Source: Pachyseris speciosa (lineage: Eukaryota; Cnidaria; Anthozoa; Scleractinia; Pachyseridae). From it: 64,000 nt of DNA. Numbering within the stretch: position 1 is the first letter of the stretch; the number at the start of each line of letters is the position of its first letter. The translations under genes and the position numbers were made by a program. The notes under the pieces are model-generated. The model ran no database searches. It worked only from the letters and a program-made list of their open reading frames with translations, and had not been told where the DNA came from. The DNA is taken from contig JAEMWC010000023.1 of the NCBI GenBank assembly GCA_016490735.1, forward strand, positions 1,081,001-1,145,000, written 5' to 3'. Shown here one piece after another: positions 9,873 through 21,704 of the stretch.

Positions 9873-10802
9873 ATGGCGATCACAAACTCTACTGTAGATA
9901 CAAACCAAGGATCAAACGGAACCTTGTATTACTCCGAAGAATTTGCTGGATATAGTAACAACGTGCTGATCGTCCTCATAGCACTAAACGTTTTTGTGTC
10001 CGTGACCGCATCTCTGGGGAATGCTCTGATCCTAGCTGCCCTTCACAAGGAGTCTTCACTTCATCCGCCGTCCAAACTCTTGTTTCGTAACCTGGCAACA
10101 ACTGATCTTGCTGTCGGTATCATAGTAGAGCCTTTTTATATCACTTATCTCGTATCTTCGTTAAATCAACAAGGGAATCTTTCTGGCTTCGCATTTGCGA
10201 GTTTGCGGATCGCAGGCTATATTTTGTGTGGAGTGTCACTGTCAACACTGACCGTAGTAAGCGTGGACAGACTTCTCGCTCTGTTGTTAGGGCTCAGATA
10301 CAGACAAGTTGTAACTTTGAAGCGAATCCGCATTATATGCATTGGTTCTTGGTTTGTCTCTATTTTAAACGCGACGATGATCTTCTGGAGTTATAATATA
10401 ACCTTTTGGGGTGGATGCATTATTATATTGCTCTGTTTAGTCAGTTCAGCTTTTTCTTACGCCAAGATATTCTTCACTCTTCGTCATCACCAAGTTCGAA
10501 CGCAAGGTCAGCAGAACCAAAACATTCTTCCGAACAGAGCGCGATACAAAAAGACAGTGTACAGTGCACTGTGGGTGCAGGTAGCATTAGTTCTTTGTTA
10601 TCTACCATTTGCTATAGAAGGCATTGTTTTCTTTCAAGAGAGAAGAGGGTTTTCGCCATCCTTTTTAATTGCGGATTTATTCACAGCGACTTTACTTTAT
10701 CTAAATTCGTCATTAAACCCAATTCTTTACTGTTGGAAGATCAGAGAAGTGCGTCAAGCAGTGAAAGAGATAGTCAGAGGACTGTTTTGTTCATCAAGTT
10801 AA
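9873..10802 (+). CDS. Class A (rhodopsin-family) G protein-coupled receptor, intact
   Basis: This is a complete single-exon receptor of 309 residues starting at ATGGCGATCACAAAC. The N-terminus has N-glycosylation sites (NST near residue 5, NGT near 15). Seven hydrophobic segments are visible. TM1 has GN near residue 49. TM2 has NLATTDLAVG near 72-81. TM3 ends in VDRL, a DRL in place of DRY, near 130-133. TM4 is centred on SWFV, and TM5 on IILLCLVSSAF. TM6 has CYLPF near 241-245. TM7 has NSSLNPILY near 277-285. The tail is very short and ends CSSS. I see no cysteine at the usual TM3-start disulphide position, which is unusual. The short loops and tail fit the large cnidarian orphan amine/melanocortin/adenosine-like receptor group; the ligand is unknown. 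It is the only uninterrupted member of the array here. Confidence 0.95.
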   Translation: MAITNSTVDTNQGSNGTLYYSEEFAGYSNNVLIVLIALNVFVSVTASLGNALILAALHKESSLHPPSKLLFRNLATTDLAVGIIVEPFYITYLVSSLNQQGNLSGFAFASLRIAGYILCGVSLSTLTVVSVDRLLALLLGLRYRQVVTLKRIRIICIGSWFVSILNATMIFWSYNITFWGGCIIILLCLVSSAFSYAKIFFTLRHHQVRTQGQQNQNILPNRARYKKTVYSALWVQVALVLCYLPFAIEGIVFFQERRGFSPSFLIADLFTATLLYLNSSLNPILYCWKIREVRQAVKEIVRGLFCSSS

Positions 10803-12774
10803 TGCTTACATGGTATGCTACCTTGCATGCGTTTTATTCTACTATCATTTGACAGTAAAAAATGTAACTCAATAATTAAAAAACCTCCACTTTCTTTAAG
10901 CTACAAGGCAGTAAGAAGACCAATGTAGTTCTTGCAGTAAACAGTAAAATAGCGAAAGGACTGGTCTGAATTTCATTTTTTTTTTTTTTCATTTTTGAGA
11001 AGAGTGGAAGGAAAAAACTGGTTACTGGCCTGGATTTTTACTGGCATCAGTAATATTTTTCAAGTACAAAAATGTATAAGCAAACGTGTTACTCAACAGC
11101 GACTTATTCGCTGAATAAACAGTTTTCGACGATTTATACAATTTATCAGTTTAATGTCTCGGCGAGCAGGTTTAACCATCTCACGCTTACTGAGAAGCTG
11201 CGTGCAAGGCGGAAATAACGGAAAACATATACGTGCAAATTTTGGAAAATGTTTGGCGACTGAATATGATGCTATCTTGAACAATTTCATTCAAAAGCTC
11301 TTTAATTTTGAATTTTGAAACGATAATATTTAGCAAGGAGGAAACGCCCTGTTTGATGATGATTCGGTTTCAATTGACCTGAACCAGCCTTACTGCTCTG
11401 TCAGGTTTTAGATTTACGCTCCATTTTATTTCTTTTTGTCTCGACGAAAACAGAAAACGCAAAGGAACAAATTTCAGGATGCAAAAATGCCGACTCCCAG
11501 GCAAGAAAAGTGATAAGACCCTAAGAGCGAATTTACCGAGCGACAAAAGTAGAATGAACAACTGTTAAATTATATGGAATTCGTATCTGAACTGCGAGAA
11601 AAAAAAAGAAAGAGTTTCTTGGTTCCATTCCCCTGCAAGCCTGAAATTATTTCAAGGTTCTCTTTTCGCCACTGTTCCATCGCTTCTTTAGCTAAATTTG
11701 GAATGGCCCACAAATTTTTTCGCTAAATTTGATCTGTTGGCGAAGAATTTATTTGGGTAAGATATTGGAATATGAAATAACTCAATGATAGCTTTATCGG
11801 CTGCGTATGCGTATGGACGCTCGCCTTACACAAAGAATAACCACAAAGTTTTTTTCTCCGCAATAGTGTTTCTAAGCATGCTTTAAAAATTATTTTGCAG
11901 GGGCTATTAACACAGGTGCAAAAAGAGTTGAAAAGATATTATTGTTACTGAGACGCATAGCAGCTGCAGATCAACATTTGTATGGCCTAAAAAGTCCTTA
12001 AGGCATCATATCGAGATGTACACGTATAGATATTTTTATGGACGGATTTGAAAGTTTTTAAACGAATAACTACAAAATTGAATCATATCCTAATCCAGGT
12101 TTCAGTTCTTCTTGGCCCTTTTTACAATCTGGTCCGAGTTGTTTAATGAAAAATTGTAAATATATAATGACTTTGACACAAACTTTGCAGGGACGTCCAA
12201 TTTTTATTCAGCCAATAAGCGTTTAGTTTCACAACTAATTTCTTGCTGTGTGTCAGTGTTTGCATAAATTGTAAGAAATTATGTTTTGTTTTCTTACACA
12301 ATGAAACAGTTTTCCTCTTTCAAGTCTCGGACTCCTTCAGATATTTAGCATTATTGCAAAAATTACTGACATACTTAATTTCGGAGAATAATGTACTCTT
12401 AGTAGTGGTCTTATGACAAGCACAAAGTAATGACTTTTCAATTTTAATTTTTTTGGCTTGTTCGTAGCAATTCCAAATATTGAGCCAACCACAGTAAGAA
12501 AAAGATGGTGTTGCGATTACGGGATTGAATATAATGAAACGGATTAATATCTGGAGCCAAGTAATTTTCTGTCCTGAGATCTCGTTCAGTATCTGTAGGA
12601 CGCTCACAATCATAAAGTGTAAACAAAGGGAGGAATAATTAAGGCGACCGAACAGCGCGCAAAGTCATAACATTTGCAAAACCTATCTATACGATTCTAA
12701 AAACCAATAAAATCTTTACTTTGAAATAATAAAATGAATACAAACACAGACAAAAGATAATTGAAAGAAGGATA
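10803..12774 (+). other. 3' flank of the intact GPCR and inter-unit region
   Basis: No gene is supported. The first ~900 bases match the flanks after the other copies (5654 onward and 45983 onward). From about 12520 the next unit's upstream flank begins ('gggattgaatataatgaaacgg'). Small antisense frames at 11093-11561 and 12320-12626 lie in this repeated flank and look fortuitous. Confidence 0.6.
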
Positions 12775-12975
12775 ACCTTCACTTTCATAAACAGCAAACT
12801 GTTTTAGTATCCATTTCAAATGTTAACTGGAAGCAGAAGGCATAGGCAGGTGTGAACATATTAGTGGCTAAACTAAAATTTAAACCTTCCCTCCAAAATA
12901 ATACACTAAAGGAAATCGTTTTTCTTCCTTCTTTGCAATTGTTCCGCTTTTATCTGTCGTTTTTTCTTCAGGAGT
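12775..12975 (+). repeat. GPCR-unit upstream module, occurrence 5
   Basis: This copy of the block has 'aactggaagcagaaggcatagg' and 'gtgaacatattagtggct'. It precedes the N-terminal receptor fragment at 13291, at a shorter distance than in other units because leader sequence is missing between about 13245 and 13268. Confidence 0.7.
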
Positions 12976-13290
12976 CTTTACTTGGAGATGTGTACATTAT
13001 ACACTATTCAGTTAGAAAAACGACCGAATAACACTTCCTTTTGAATAAACTTCTTGGAGTTGACTGTTGCCGCCTTGTTTAAGACGAGAATAAAGGGGTC
13101 ACTGACAATTCTGCAATTTAAATCTACCGTATATACAGTTCCGAAGACAATCAACGAGCGAGGACTGACTGATTATTCATAAGAAAAGCAGCAATTCATA
13201 CTTAAAATAACTGGCAAGTTTTATAACACTAGACAATCATCAGAAACATATAAAAATAAAAACCCAGGTTTTCTCTTGCTCTGAAGTAAC

Positions 13291-13364
13291 ATGGCGATGA
13301 CAAACTCTACTGCAGATACAAACCAAGGATCAAACGGAATCTTGTATTACTCCGAAGAATTTGC
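13291..13364 (+). pseudogene. Class A GPCR N-terminal fragment
   Basis: Twenty-five bases of leader ('tctcttgctctgaagtaac') are followed by ATGGCGATGACAAACTC and about 24 receptor codons up to the EEFA segment. Homology stops at 13364, before TM1. The rest of the receptor is absent and unrelated sequence follows. Confidence 0.85.
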
Positions 13365-14384
13365 GTGTTATCCTTTCGAATGGGAGAGAAACAGTGGAGT
13401 AGTGGACATTGTCGAAGGGGGGTAGACTGGGGGAAATTCCAGTCCCAATACTGTCCAGTGAGCAAGCGTCCAAATTTAAAAGAATGAAATTTTACTCACC
13501 ACATACTAAAGCGCTTAAAAGTTTGGCTAGGGTCCCTAAAGAATCCATGGTTTACTAAATTGTGCTATTAAAAACTAACAATTCTGTCATTTTCGAGCCT
13601 TTTTATATAACAAAGGTTTTCATTGCCATTTACTCCTACAGGAATTGGCAGAGAGTACGATGAAGTCGTCAACTGACAAAACTGAACACAACAAATCGAA
13701 CACTGACAGCAAATGTCCCCTTCAAAATAACTACTTAACTAACTTAACTACTTACGCAAAGCGAGAAGAGCTGAAAACTTTGATAGTTGCCTCTGGTTGT
13801 GTCAGGTTGAAGTAAACATACAGTCTGGCGATCACATGCATAATGAGCAATCATGGACAAAAGTAGTTGAGACACTCCCCGAAAAAAAACCTTTTTCCAT
13901 TAAACGCGTGAGTTTTCCAAACGACAATTCTCACATTTCGACCTCCTTCCCCCTTTTCAATGTTGTAGCCACTTGACAGTGTCCACGGAGCGTATTTCAC
14001 CATTGAAAAGGGGGATGGGGGGGGGGGGGGGGTTCTGGACGCTGATAGAATGCGTTTGTTTTGCTCAAATTTTTATCAACACTTTTGTTCGTGATTGTAG
14101 GCTTCATGGTTAACTCAAGCAGTTTAAGGTGGCCTGATGATATTTATGGGGTCGGTGGTCCCTCTATAAAATGCATTTTTCAAAAGGAAAACGTGGACCG
14201 ATTTCTTAGAAATTCCAGCCTCCGACAGAAGAATTCTTGAAAAATGTAATAATTTCAATTTTATGGCCATCACAGTCGAATTCTTTAATGTCGTCATGGT
14301 AAAAGGTTTTCCAAAACCTTCTTTTTCGAAAAAATCGGATGTTATTTAATGTTTTATTTGACACGGTGAATTATTTTGCAAACT
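13365..14384. other. Intergenic sequence with a 16-bp G run
   Basis: No gene is seen. It contains a G run at 14017-14032. Just upstream is an imperfect hairpin in which 'cccccttttcaatgttgtag' (about 13949) and 'caccattgaaaaggggg' (about 13998) flank a short loop. This is likely a short fold-back repeat. Confidence 0.5.
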
Positions 14385-15130
14385 AACCAAAAAGATTTCT
14401 GTTTCTAGTGAACAAAAGATGTGATGGTCAAAACCAAACAGATTTTGATGGTTAATGAAGGAAAAGGTATGGTATACACATTTCTGTGGGTAGTGAAAAC
14501 AAAAGACGAGTGAGAAGATTAGAACCAAATATATTTCATTGATTAGCGAAGAAAAAGGTATATGTATTTCGAAAGTTAGAGAACAAAAAAGCATGGTGGC
14601 TAAAACCAAAAAATTGATTGGTTTCTATATGGAGTTCCTGGTATTAACTTTCGACTTAATGTAAACTTGTTTTATGCTGTTCAGTCTTTTATCTCCCAAA
14701 CAAACCGTTTCTCGTAATTGAATTTATCTATTTATTTATTTTATCTTTTATTTTCTGTTTTTGTTGTTGTTGTTGTCTCTTTGACCGTGATTTTCAAATA
14801 ATAATAATAATAATAATAATAATTAAGTAACTTTCTCTCGTAATAATGTAAACGGCGTTAGCTCTCTTGATGAGCACTATGTGCTCTTAGATCGGAGCAA
14901 ATGCCGAAAAAAAAATGTTGTTTAAATAAAAAAAAAAGATCGAAAAGACTTGTGATGGCTAAAACCAAACAGATTTCGGTGATTAGTGAAGAAAAGTAGT
15001 AGGATGGTAAAAACCAAACAGATTGCACTCGTTAATGATGAAAAGTGTGATGCTTCAGACCAAACAGATTAAATGATCGTTTAAAGCAAAGAGACAGATT
15101 TCTGTGGTTACTGGAAAAAATTGTGATCCT
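14385..15130. repeat. Degenerate ~45-bp tandem repeat, split by an insertion
   Basis: The unit resembles 'gtgatggctaaaaccaaacagattt' followed by 'ggtgattagtgaagaaaa'. It recurs at least four times at about 14395-14630 and four or more times at about 14945-15130. A ~315-bp non-repetitive segment (14626-14940) separates the two blocks. The units are heavily diverged, so this is an old satellite-like array. Confidence 0.65.
14626..14940 (+). mobile_element. Probable retroposon 3' tail inserted in the tandem repeat
   Basis: This segment interrupts the ~45-bp repeat array. It contains a TTG-repeat, an (AAT) microsatellite at 14797-14823, and ends in A-rich sequence with AAATAAA. Simple-repeat tails like this are typical of LINE or SINE 3' ends. 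No coding sequence is recognisable, so the family cannot be named. Confidence 0.4.
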
Positions 15131-15309
15131 CGAAGAGACTAGAAAACATCGAGGGTTTATACTCACAGCGAGTTATATGGCTTAATCCAAACCGTGGATT
15201 TGCCAAACCAACGACTTCTTAATTTTGCCCTCAAGACTGCTTTGCTCTCCGGCTTCTGACTCAGTTGTCACCTAAATGGTAATGGTGGTAATGGGCTTTC
15301 ATACCGCAC

Positions 15310-15483
15310 ATAGACCCTATACAAAAATGGCTGTCTTTAGATTATTCTTTTGTTCGTATTCAAACCTCGTTCGGGATAAAAAAAATTCTTTAGAAATTTT
15401 ATCTCAAAAGCGAGGTTAGTGAGGCTATTTTGAATAAGAACAAAATAATAATTTAAAGGCAGCCATTTTTGCATAGGGTCTAT
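15310..15483. mobile_element. Palindromic MITE
   Basis: Bases 15310-15363 (atagaccctatacaaaaatgg...) are the near-perfect reverse complement of about 15430-15483. Only a ~70-bp centre separates the arms. It is non-coding, and no target duplication is evident. Confidence 0.8.
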
Positions 15484-15737
15484 ATCACATAGTTTCATGG
15501 CGGTTTACATTTCTTCTCTAGATTCTCTCAATTCTTCTCTACATGTGAGAGATATACTTACTCAGAACTAGAACCCATCATTTTTAAGGCTGACGTCATT
15601 TAAATGCTTATGTTTAAAAGTCCCAAAATTTCTCGATTTGTTTTGCATTTTTTTCAAGTAGTGCATAGTTAAAAATTATTCACCGAAATGGAAGTGAATA
15701 GTACTTTGCAAATCACCTCCGAGTTAACCAATCAGAG

Positions 15738-15772
<35 letters not shown>

Positions 15773-16814
15773 CAAACCAGGATATTACAGAGCTACTTGC
15801 CAAGTTTGAAGGGTTTTTTTATTCGCAAGGTTTGGAGAAAAAGGGCTATTATCGGATTTCCAATTTTTTTCTTTTAATTGTCGCTGTAACAGAAGTAATT
15901 GATTTGATCTGTACTCACAGTTAAAACGGCTTGAGCGTTTGGCCTATAAATATGCTTGATGATAAATGCTTTCATTCCATGGTTTCATTAAAGCCTCGTA
16001 GAACACTTAATCTCATGCATTACGTATCTATTTATTTAAAGAGTATGCACGGACCGTGAGACTGATTCCAACTATGCAAGGAATATTCAAGAAAAGAGCT
16101 CTTACATTCTAAATTTGTTCTAAATTTATTCAATACATTCTGAGTTTGGTGTATTGCTAATTGCACGTGTTATTGAAATCTCGAAGTAGGAACTTCTGGC
16201 ATATTTTTGAATACCATGTTTAGCGGACTCGTTCGTTCTTCGGAGACGGAAAATATTGCAATTTTGTGTCCGAATTTTCATCACGGAAATAGAACCTCAG
16301 GAACTGATGCACCAGCTAAGGAGATAAACTACGCATGCGATACTGTGATGTGACAGAAACAAAAATGCGAAAACAAACTTCACAAAGCAGATCAGACGTT
16401 TTAAAGTCTAAGTGTCACAGTTTTACTACTATGGAAACCAATAACTCAACTCGTCTTGAAATTGAGACATCTGCCTCTGTCACATCACAGAAATCTGTCG
16501 AGGTTATCCTTTATCACTAAGTAATAAAACCATTACTTTAGTGCGCTTCTTTCAGAAAACTCGGACACAAACATTGATTTTCCGAGTTCTAGCTTTAGCA
16601 GCCTAAAATATCACCGTAAATCGCATCGGATCCGCCTATAAACGACATTCATGATGTAATTCCACATTTCAGCGGAATCAACCCTCAAAATTCAGAGAAT
16701 TGAAGCTTCAAAATGAAACACCTACCACAAAACTTTAGCTCAAGAATTTATTCATAGGCAAGTGTCCTGCGCGACCTTAAGATGGAACTGATTTAACTAG
16801 TTACTAGTTATGCA
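15484..16814. other. Intergenic sequence with a small open frame and a weak fold-back
   Basis: A 78-codon frame at 15688-15924 begins MEVNSTLQITSELTNQSAP. It overlaps 'ggaagtgaatagta...' and 'actattcacttgtgtgg', which pair with each other, so it is more likely part of a repeat than a gene. At 16345-16495, 'gtgatgtgacag' and 'ctgtcacatcac' form another inverted pair enclosing about 120 bases. Nothing else is supported. Confidence 0.4.
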
Positions 16815-16960
16815 ACGCTTTCAAGTGGTATACCGTGCATGGAATATCCCACGAGTCACTTGTATTTTCTTGGTATACACACGAGCCTTTAGGCGAGTGT
16901 GTATACGAAGAAAATATAATTGACGGGTGGGATATTCCACGGTATACCACAAGAAAGGTT
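16815..16960. mobile_element. Palindromic MITE
   Basis: The left arm (gtggtataccgtgcatggaatatccca...tatacacacgag) pairs with the right arm ending ...gggatattccacggtataccac, about 60 bp each with few mismatches. The centre is only about 10 bp. It is non-coding; the two opposite frames reading through it are mirror shadows of each other. Confidence 0.8.
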
Positions 16961-17154
16961 TTATACCATGCAATAGAAAATACAGTTACCAGCAAAGCCA
17001 GCATAAGCGGGAATCTCAACGCACGATGGGAAGGTTGGGTGTGATACCGTTGAATTGCACTGATTGATGGGAAGGTTCGGTGGAATACTGACGAATATAC
17101 GACGGCTTTACTGCATTCTCATTGGCTGTATGTTCTATGGCATGGTATAAAACA

Positions 17155-17283
17155 TAATTAACAATTATTCTACGAGGGCGCGCTGGATATGAAGTGATAG
17201 ATAACCAACTCGGCGCTACGCGCTTCGTTGGTTATAATCATTTCATATCCAGCAAGCCCGAGTAGATTAATTGTTTTGTTAAA
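17155..17283. mobile_element. Palindromic MITE with an inner hairpin
   Basis: Outer arms 'attattctacgagggcgcgctggatatgaa' and 'ttcatatccagcaagcccgagtagattaat' pair. The centre holds the smaller hairpin 'aaccaactcggcgc...gcgcttcgttggtt'. It is non-coding. Confidence 0.75.
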
Positions 17284-18018
17284 AACTCTACGACTCACAA
17301 TTGGGAATCTGAACAAAAATAGTGAAAGAAAAGAACCCAGAGAAAGAGGAAACCAAAGAAAGGAAACATTTGCGTATCACATGATTAACAAAAAGGGCGC
17401 GAAAATCTTTCTGTGTGTTGCAACGTTCATTTGGAATGTTGAAAGAAAGTCAGTGTCCGAGAACAACGCACAAGCTTCACTTTTGGAAAAAGTCTGAAGT
17501 TTATTTGCTCTGGACTGTTGTAAATGATCAATGGTTTCGTAAAAACTATCCATTCATTGCTGAAAGCAGATAGAATGACATTCGCACAGATGTACGAGTC
17601 GAAGGAGCAAGTTTGCAGTCCATCCATGCAAACAACGGCGCCATACATGTGCGAATTTGATCAAAATCGATGAAGACATGATATCAGTTTATTTTGACGA
17701 ACTTGAACATTTTGTCTCACCAAACCTGGTCGGAAACAAGACACCTGGGGGAAAAGCAAGAGACATATTCAGGTTATACTTCAAGAAATAGCTTTAAGAA
17801 ATTTGTTTTGATGCGTGGCACACAAACTGGACCCGCAGCTGAACAAAAAAACAACGAGAACCGACGGCGATTCTTCCGATTTTTACAAAACATCTTATTT
17901 GCAACCACTGAAAGTTTGAAGCTGGTGATTCACATTACATCACACACACATTATTTACCCTCGGATTTTAGAGTAGCTTGTTCAGCTAATATCTCCGAGC
18001 ATTTAATCATCAGATTTT
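17284..18018. other. Intergenic sequence, nothing recognised
   Basis: Open frames of 73 to 108 codons occur on both strands (17228-17497, 17427-17648, 17694-18020). None shows a recognisable motif or conserved composition. I make no functional call. Confidence 0.4.
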
Positions 18019-18138
18019 AAAAAGGCAGCACTATCTCCTCAATTATTTAAAGACCCTGAGTGTTGGTCCGACCGGGATTTGAACCACCGACCTCCCGCTC
18101 GCTAGTCCGGTGCTCTACCGCTGAGTTAACCGGTCGGC
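18019..18138 (-). mobile_element. tRNA-derived SINE
   Basis: On the minus strand the 5' part reads as a tRNA-like head. It has acceptor-like ccgaccg/cggtcgg, an A box in 'gttaactcagcggtagagc' and a B box in 'ggtggttcaaatcc'. The anticodon-stem pairing is poor, and AGC lies in the loop position. A non-tRNA body (aacactcagggtctttaaataatt...) follows and ends near 18019. The mispaired stem and attached body argue for a SINE and against a working tRNA gene. Confidence 0.75.
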
Positions 18139-18770
18139 GGTTGATTGATACGTTGGTTTGAGTGCAGGTCAGAACATTTGCAATGTGTGTTAACTTTTAT
18201 TTTTTAAAAGTGTCATTGATCACTGGAAAGATTTTCAATAGTGAATATTGTTGCAAATTGTTAGTTGTTGTTTTTTCAGTTTGGTTTGAATAGACTGGCC
18301 CGTGAGTATATTTACAGAATGGAAATGTCGGTACTTGTTGTTCAACACATACTTTTGATTTCGTTTAGTTGAGTTCAAAAACTCTTGCGGTTTTTCAGCA
18401 AATAAGAGTGCGTTTTAACTAAACGTCAACAGCCCGGAAAATTTTCTCTGGGCTGCAAGAAATTTTCAAACACGATCCCAGCATTTTTTCTTGTCGTTCT
18501 AAAACACTGACTCAGCAATGAAAGATAAATTCCATTTGTATTTTGGTTCCTGCAGTTTCGTAATTTCTCTCGTTAATTCCGCTGCGAAGATAGCTAAGCT
18601 TAATGTTTTCAGTAATGGCTGCCGTTTCGAGGGAAAATATTATGGAGCTTTCTCCGTTTGCTGAAGCTTTGATTGACCATATAAGGTAGTGCAGGTATAT
18701 GAGCTGATAGCCTGTCTCCGGCTGGCCAATGAAAATGCTGGAAATCTGACATCCGTAGTTCAGTTTTTAA
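18139..18770. other. Intergenic sequence, nothing recognised
   Basis: This is A+T-rich sequence without an open frame of note and without a clear repeat boundary. Confidence 0.5.
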
Positions 18771-19001
18771 TAAATATACAATTTAAATGTTGTGTATATG
18801 ACCACTTAATTATTCAATGCAGGGGAGTACAATTCGCTTTTTAACTCACATTTACCCCCAACAATTTCTTGGCAACCAGCAACAAAAATGGGAAACGCTT
18901 TAAAAAAACACCAGAAACTTGAGCAAAATATTTTTTGTCCATATTTCTGACCCTTGTCGCACGTAATGAACATGGTCGTGTATGGCATTCTTATGTGAAT
19001 G
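18771..19001 (+). repeat. Left half of a tandem duplicate, interrupted by a 10-kb insertion
   Basis: This segment matches 30989-31219 ('atacaatttaaatgttgtgtatat', 'ggagtacaattc.ctttttaactcacattta', 'aaacaccagaaa'). In the right-hand copy it continues without a break into 'ttactttgttacccaagcg'. Here the continuation is found only at 29073, beyond the inserted DNA. Confidence 0.85.
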
Positions 19002-19056
19002 TTTTTTTAGCGGAGCTCCGGCGGCCCGAAGGGCCACCAAGCGGAGCACCATACCT

Positions 19057-19088
<32 letters not shown>

Positions 19089-19749
19089 AAAATGGCTAGC
19101 GGTATTGCTCGTGGGCGCGTACGCACGACGACGACGACGACGACGGAGTCTCCCAATAATTAATAATATCCTAATAATAATCACAATAATCCAACATGGC
19201 GGCTATACTCCACCTGGCCAAGCTGACAAGCTAGTTTACAGCGTACGTCTTTGATACTGGACATCCATCTTATAGCCAATTGACACCTGTCAAAACAAGG
19301 TATCTGCTGACCAGTGTCACGTGACCATATCGCGGGCTCAAGTTAAGACCTCATCGAGGTCCGCTGTTTTTTTGAAGTTGACCGCTGACCATGTACTTGC
19401 TTTCGATTGGATCGCAGGCTCAAGCCAGGTGTGGGACACCCAAACCAAATCGAGGCTTTTAAAGTTTTCGCGCGCTTCCTGTGGCTCGTAATTTCACATT
19501 CATTTGGTTTCTTTATTTTGAGCAAAACAACTTCATCTTCTTCGATCCAAGTTTGTCTTTCGCATAAAAATCAAGAGCTTGTCAAAAGATACTCCGGAAG
19601 GTGAAAGGAAGGACGAAAGATTTTTCTCAGGAAAACTTGGATCGATTGTGCGGTTGAAAACAGTATAATTCAACGCTTCAAGGGCGTTCACTTCACCGCG
19701 GCATCTTGCATCTCACCAAGAAAAGTCAATTAACAGTTCACCGGTATTA

Positions 19750-19909
19750 ATGGGAGGAATGAGTAGCTCAAACTCTGTGGAAGAAGCTCTTTCTTTGGAC
19801 AAACCGTTTGCTATTTTTGCGGATGCTTATTTTTACTTTACTGAAGCTTACGTATTTTCAAGTGGTAGAAACCTCTACAACACAGCGCAGGACAGTGAGG
19901 TAAATTAAA
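19750..19909 (+). other. Possible first exon, unrecognised
   Basis: An ATG at 19750 opens MGGMSSSNSVEEALSLDKPF and stays open for about 50 codons to a potential splice donor, GAG|GTAAAT, at about 19900. It is preceded by G+C-richer sequence. No family is recognised, and it may belong to the surrounding mobile DNA. Support is compositional only. Confidence 0.2.
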
Positions 19910-21404
19910 TAAATAGAAGCTTAACATTTGGTTTAATCGTTGTTACTTTTGTTCAGGAATGAAACTTGTCTTTTTCTCTCGAATGGATATAAATAACAAT
20001 CATCTCACTCGTTTTGGACGCAAAGAAGTAGTTGAATTGTTTGTTTGTTTTGTTACGTTGTTTTCTTTGCAAGCGAACGAGTGTTTTTACTCGGCTTGGC
20101 TGACTGATTTTCGACCTTGGTACTTCAACAGCGTTAAGAAACTTTTGCCCTTATCTTAATAACACGTAATCACAATGATTCCTCGTAAAATTAACCATTA
20201 AAGGCGGAAACTCAAGCTGGAGTAAAAAAAAAAAGTCGATCAAATGCATGTGCATGTGCACGTCTCAAAATCTGACATAAAGTTGTCAAAATGCTGTTAA
20301 AAATGTCAAAGACCAGCGCGCTTCATTCGTCATTTGAAAAACGTTTTAGAGATCTTCGTCGAAAGCGGCCTGTAAACAACAATATTAAGTTTCGTCGTCT
20401 ATAAACATGCCGTCTTAATTTGTTTGACCCGGTAAGAATCAGCGTTTGGATGTTAAAAACACCGAAATGGATTGACTGGCTGGGCTGGCTTTGATAATTT
20501 TCATTGTGAACGGGTCTGCGAGAGAAATGCTGGTGTGGTTTGGCAAGCGCTTTCTTCGTTAACTTGATGACGCTTTGCCACTGAGAATCATTAATTGAAG
20601 AAGGTTCTTCGGAAGACATGGGAAGTACCAGTAAAACTATCAAAGCTCTTTAGCGTTTTGTGTCAGCCAAGGAAAGATTTTGTGGGAAATGGCGCTATTA
20701 TTCAGTTCTGTCGCGTTCCGAGTGATTGCTGCCTCAGTGATTCCTGTTGACTGCTCTAAACGATCAGGTGTCGACCTCTTTTTTGTCTTTTCTACGGAAA
20801 TTTATGTCAAAATTGCTAAGCAATTTTTGTTAATTGTCTAATTTCTCCACCTTCTCCAAGAATCTTCGAAGAAATATTATTCGTATTGTGCTTTGTTTTC
20901 TTGTAATACTTATGTTTCTTGTTCTGTTGTTTTTGAATCGCGGTCAGTTCCTGTTGACTGCTCTTAACGATCAGTTTTTACCCTTTATTGTCTTTTCTAC
21001 GGGCATTTATGTCAAAATAAATACCGATTTTTCTAGATTAATCAGTACAAGCTATTTTTTATTACAAGCTAGTCTTGTTTAATTTCTTCACCTTCTCCTT
21101 CTTCGAGCAAAACACTCGCATCGTACTTTGTTCGCTTGTAGTGTATTTTTTATCCGCTTTGAATTCCGTTACGCTTTCATCTGAAAGTAGTTAGGACTCA
21201 CGAATGTCTGTCTTTGTTTTTGCAAACGTTTGCTATCGAAAACTCTTCGTTTTCCCTGCTGCTGTTCAATTGTTTTGGACACAAATTAAACTGGCCCAAA
21301 TAAAGCCATGCGAAGTTGCTCGGTGAGAGTGTGCAGCTCCGATTCTAGGCTTGGCCTGGCTAAATATATATGTATATATGGCCTTCAGCTTTTCTTTTTA
21401 TAAT
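19910..21404. other. Interior of the composite insertion, no gene recognised
   Basis: Small frames occur on both strands (for example 20323-20643 on the minus strand, 106 codons, Arg/Ser-rich). None is recognisable. The 'gttcctgttgactgct' phrase appears at about 20736 and 20945, a short local duplication of about 100 bases. Confidence 0.35.
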
Positions 21405-21506
21405 CGCTACATACCAGACTGGAATAGTGTACCATCGAACATCATGCATGCACCTCCTTTAAGCAGTTTTAAGTCCTATCTATTACATTATTTGTGTCAA
21501 TTTTAA
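21405..21506 (+). pseudogene. 3' end of a CR1/L2-like LINE ORF2
   Basis: The translation YIPDWNSVPSNIMHAPPLSS and the following FKSYLLHYLCQF-stop match the conserved C-terminal signature of CR1/L2/jockey-group reverse transcriptases (W-N-x-L-P ... S-x-x-x-F-K). The upstream RT is absent. Downstream, two related ~120-bp segments ('gactTgtaagaaacaagtat' type, at about 21515 and 21625) probably belong to its 3' UTR. Confidence 0.6.
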
Positions 21507-21704
21507 ATCAGATGTAGCTTGTGAGTGACAAGTATGTAATTTAATTAGGTTAGCTTTGGATTTTATTTCAATTTTACTTCTTTATTTTTAGTGTCAATCT
21601 CAAAGCAGGGGTGACTTGTAAGAAACAAGTATTCGATTTAATTTGATTACGTTAGCTTTGGGCCACGTTTAAATTTGACCTCTTAGTTTTTAGAATGTGT
21701 AATA

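Noticed and set aside
10406..10852. 148-codon frame overlapping the intact receptor
   Set aside because: It is the +1 shadow of TM5-TM7 and is Ser-rich without motifs.
18055..18138. Functional tRNA-Ala gene
   Set aside because: The anticodon stem pairs poorly and a SINE body follows, so it is called a SINE head.
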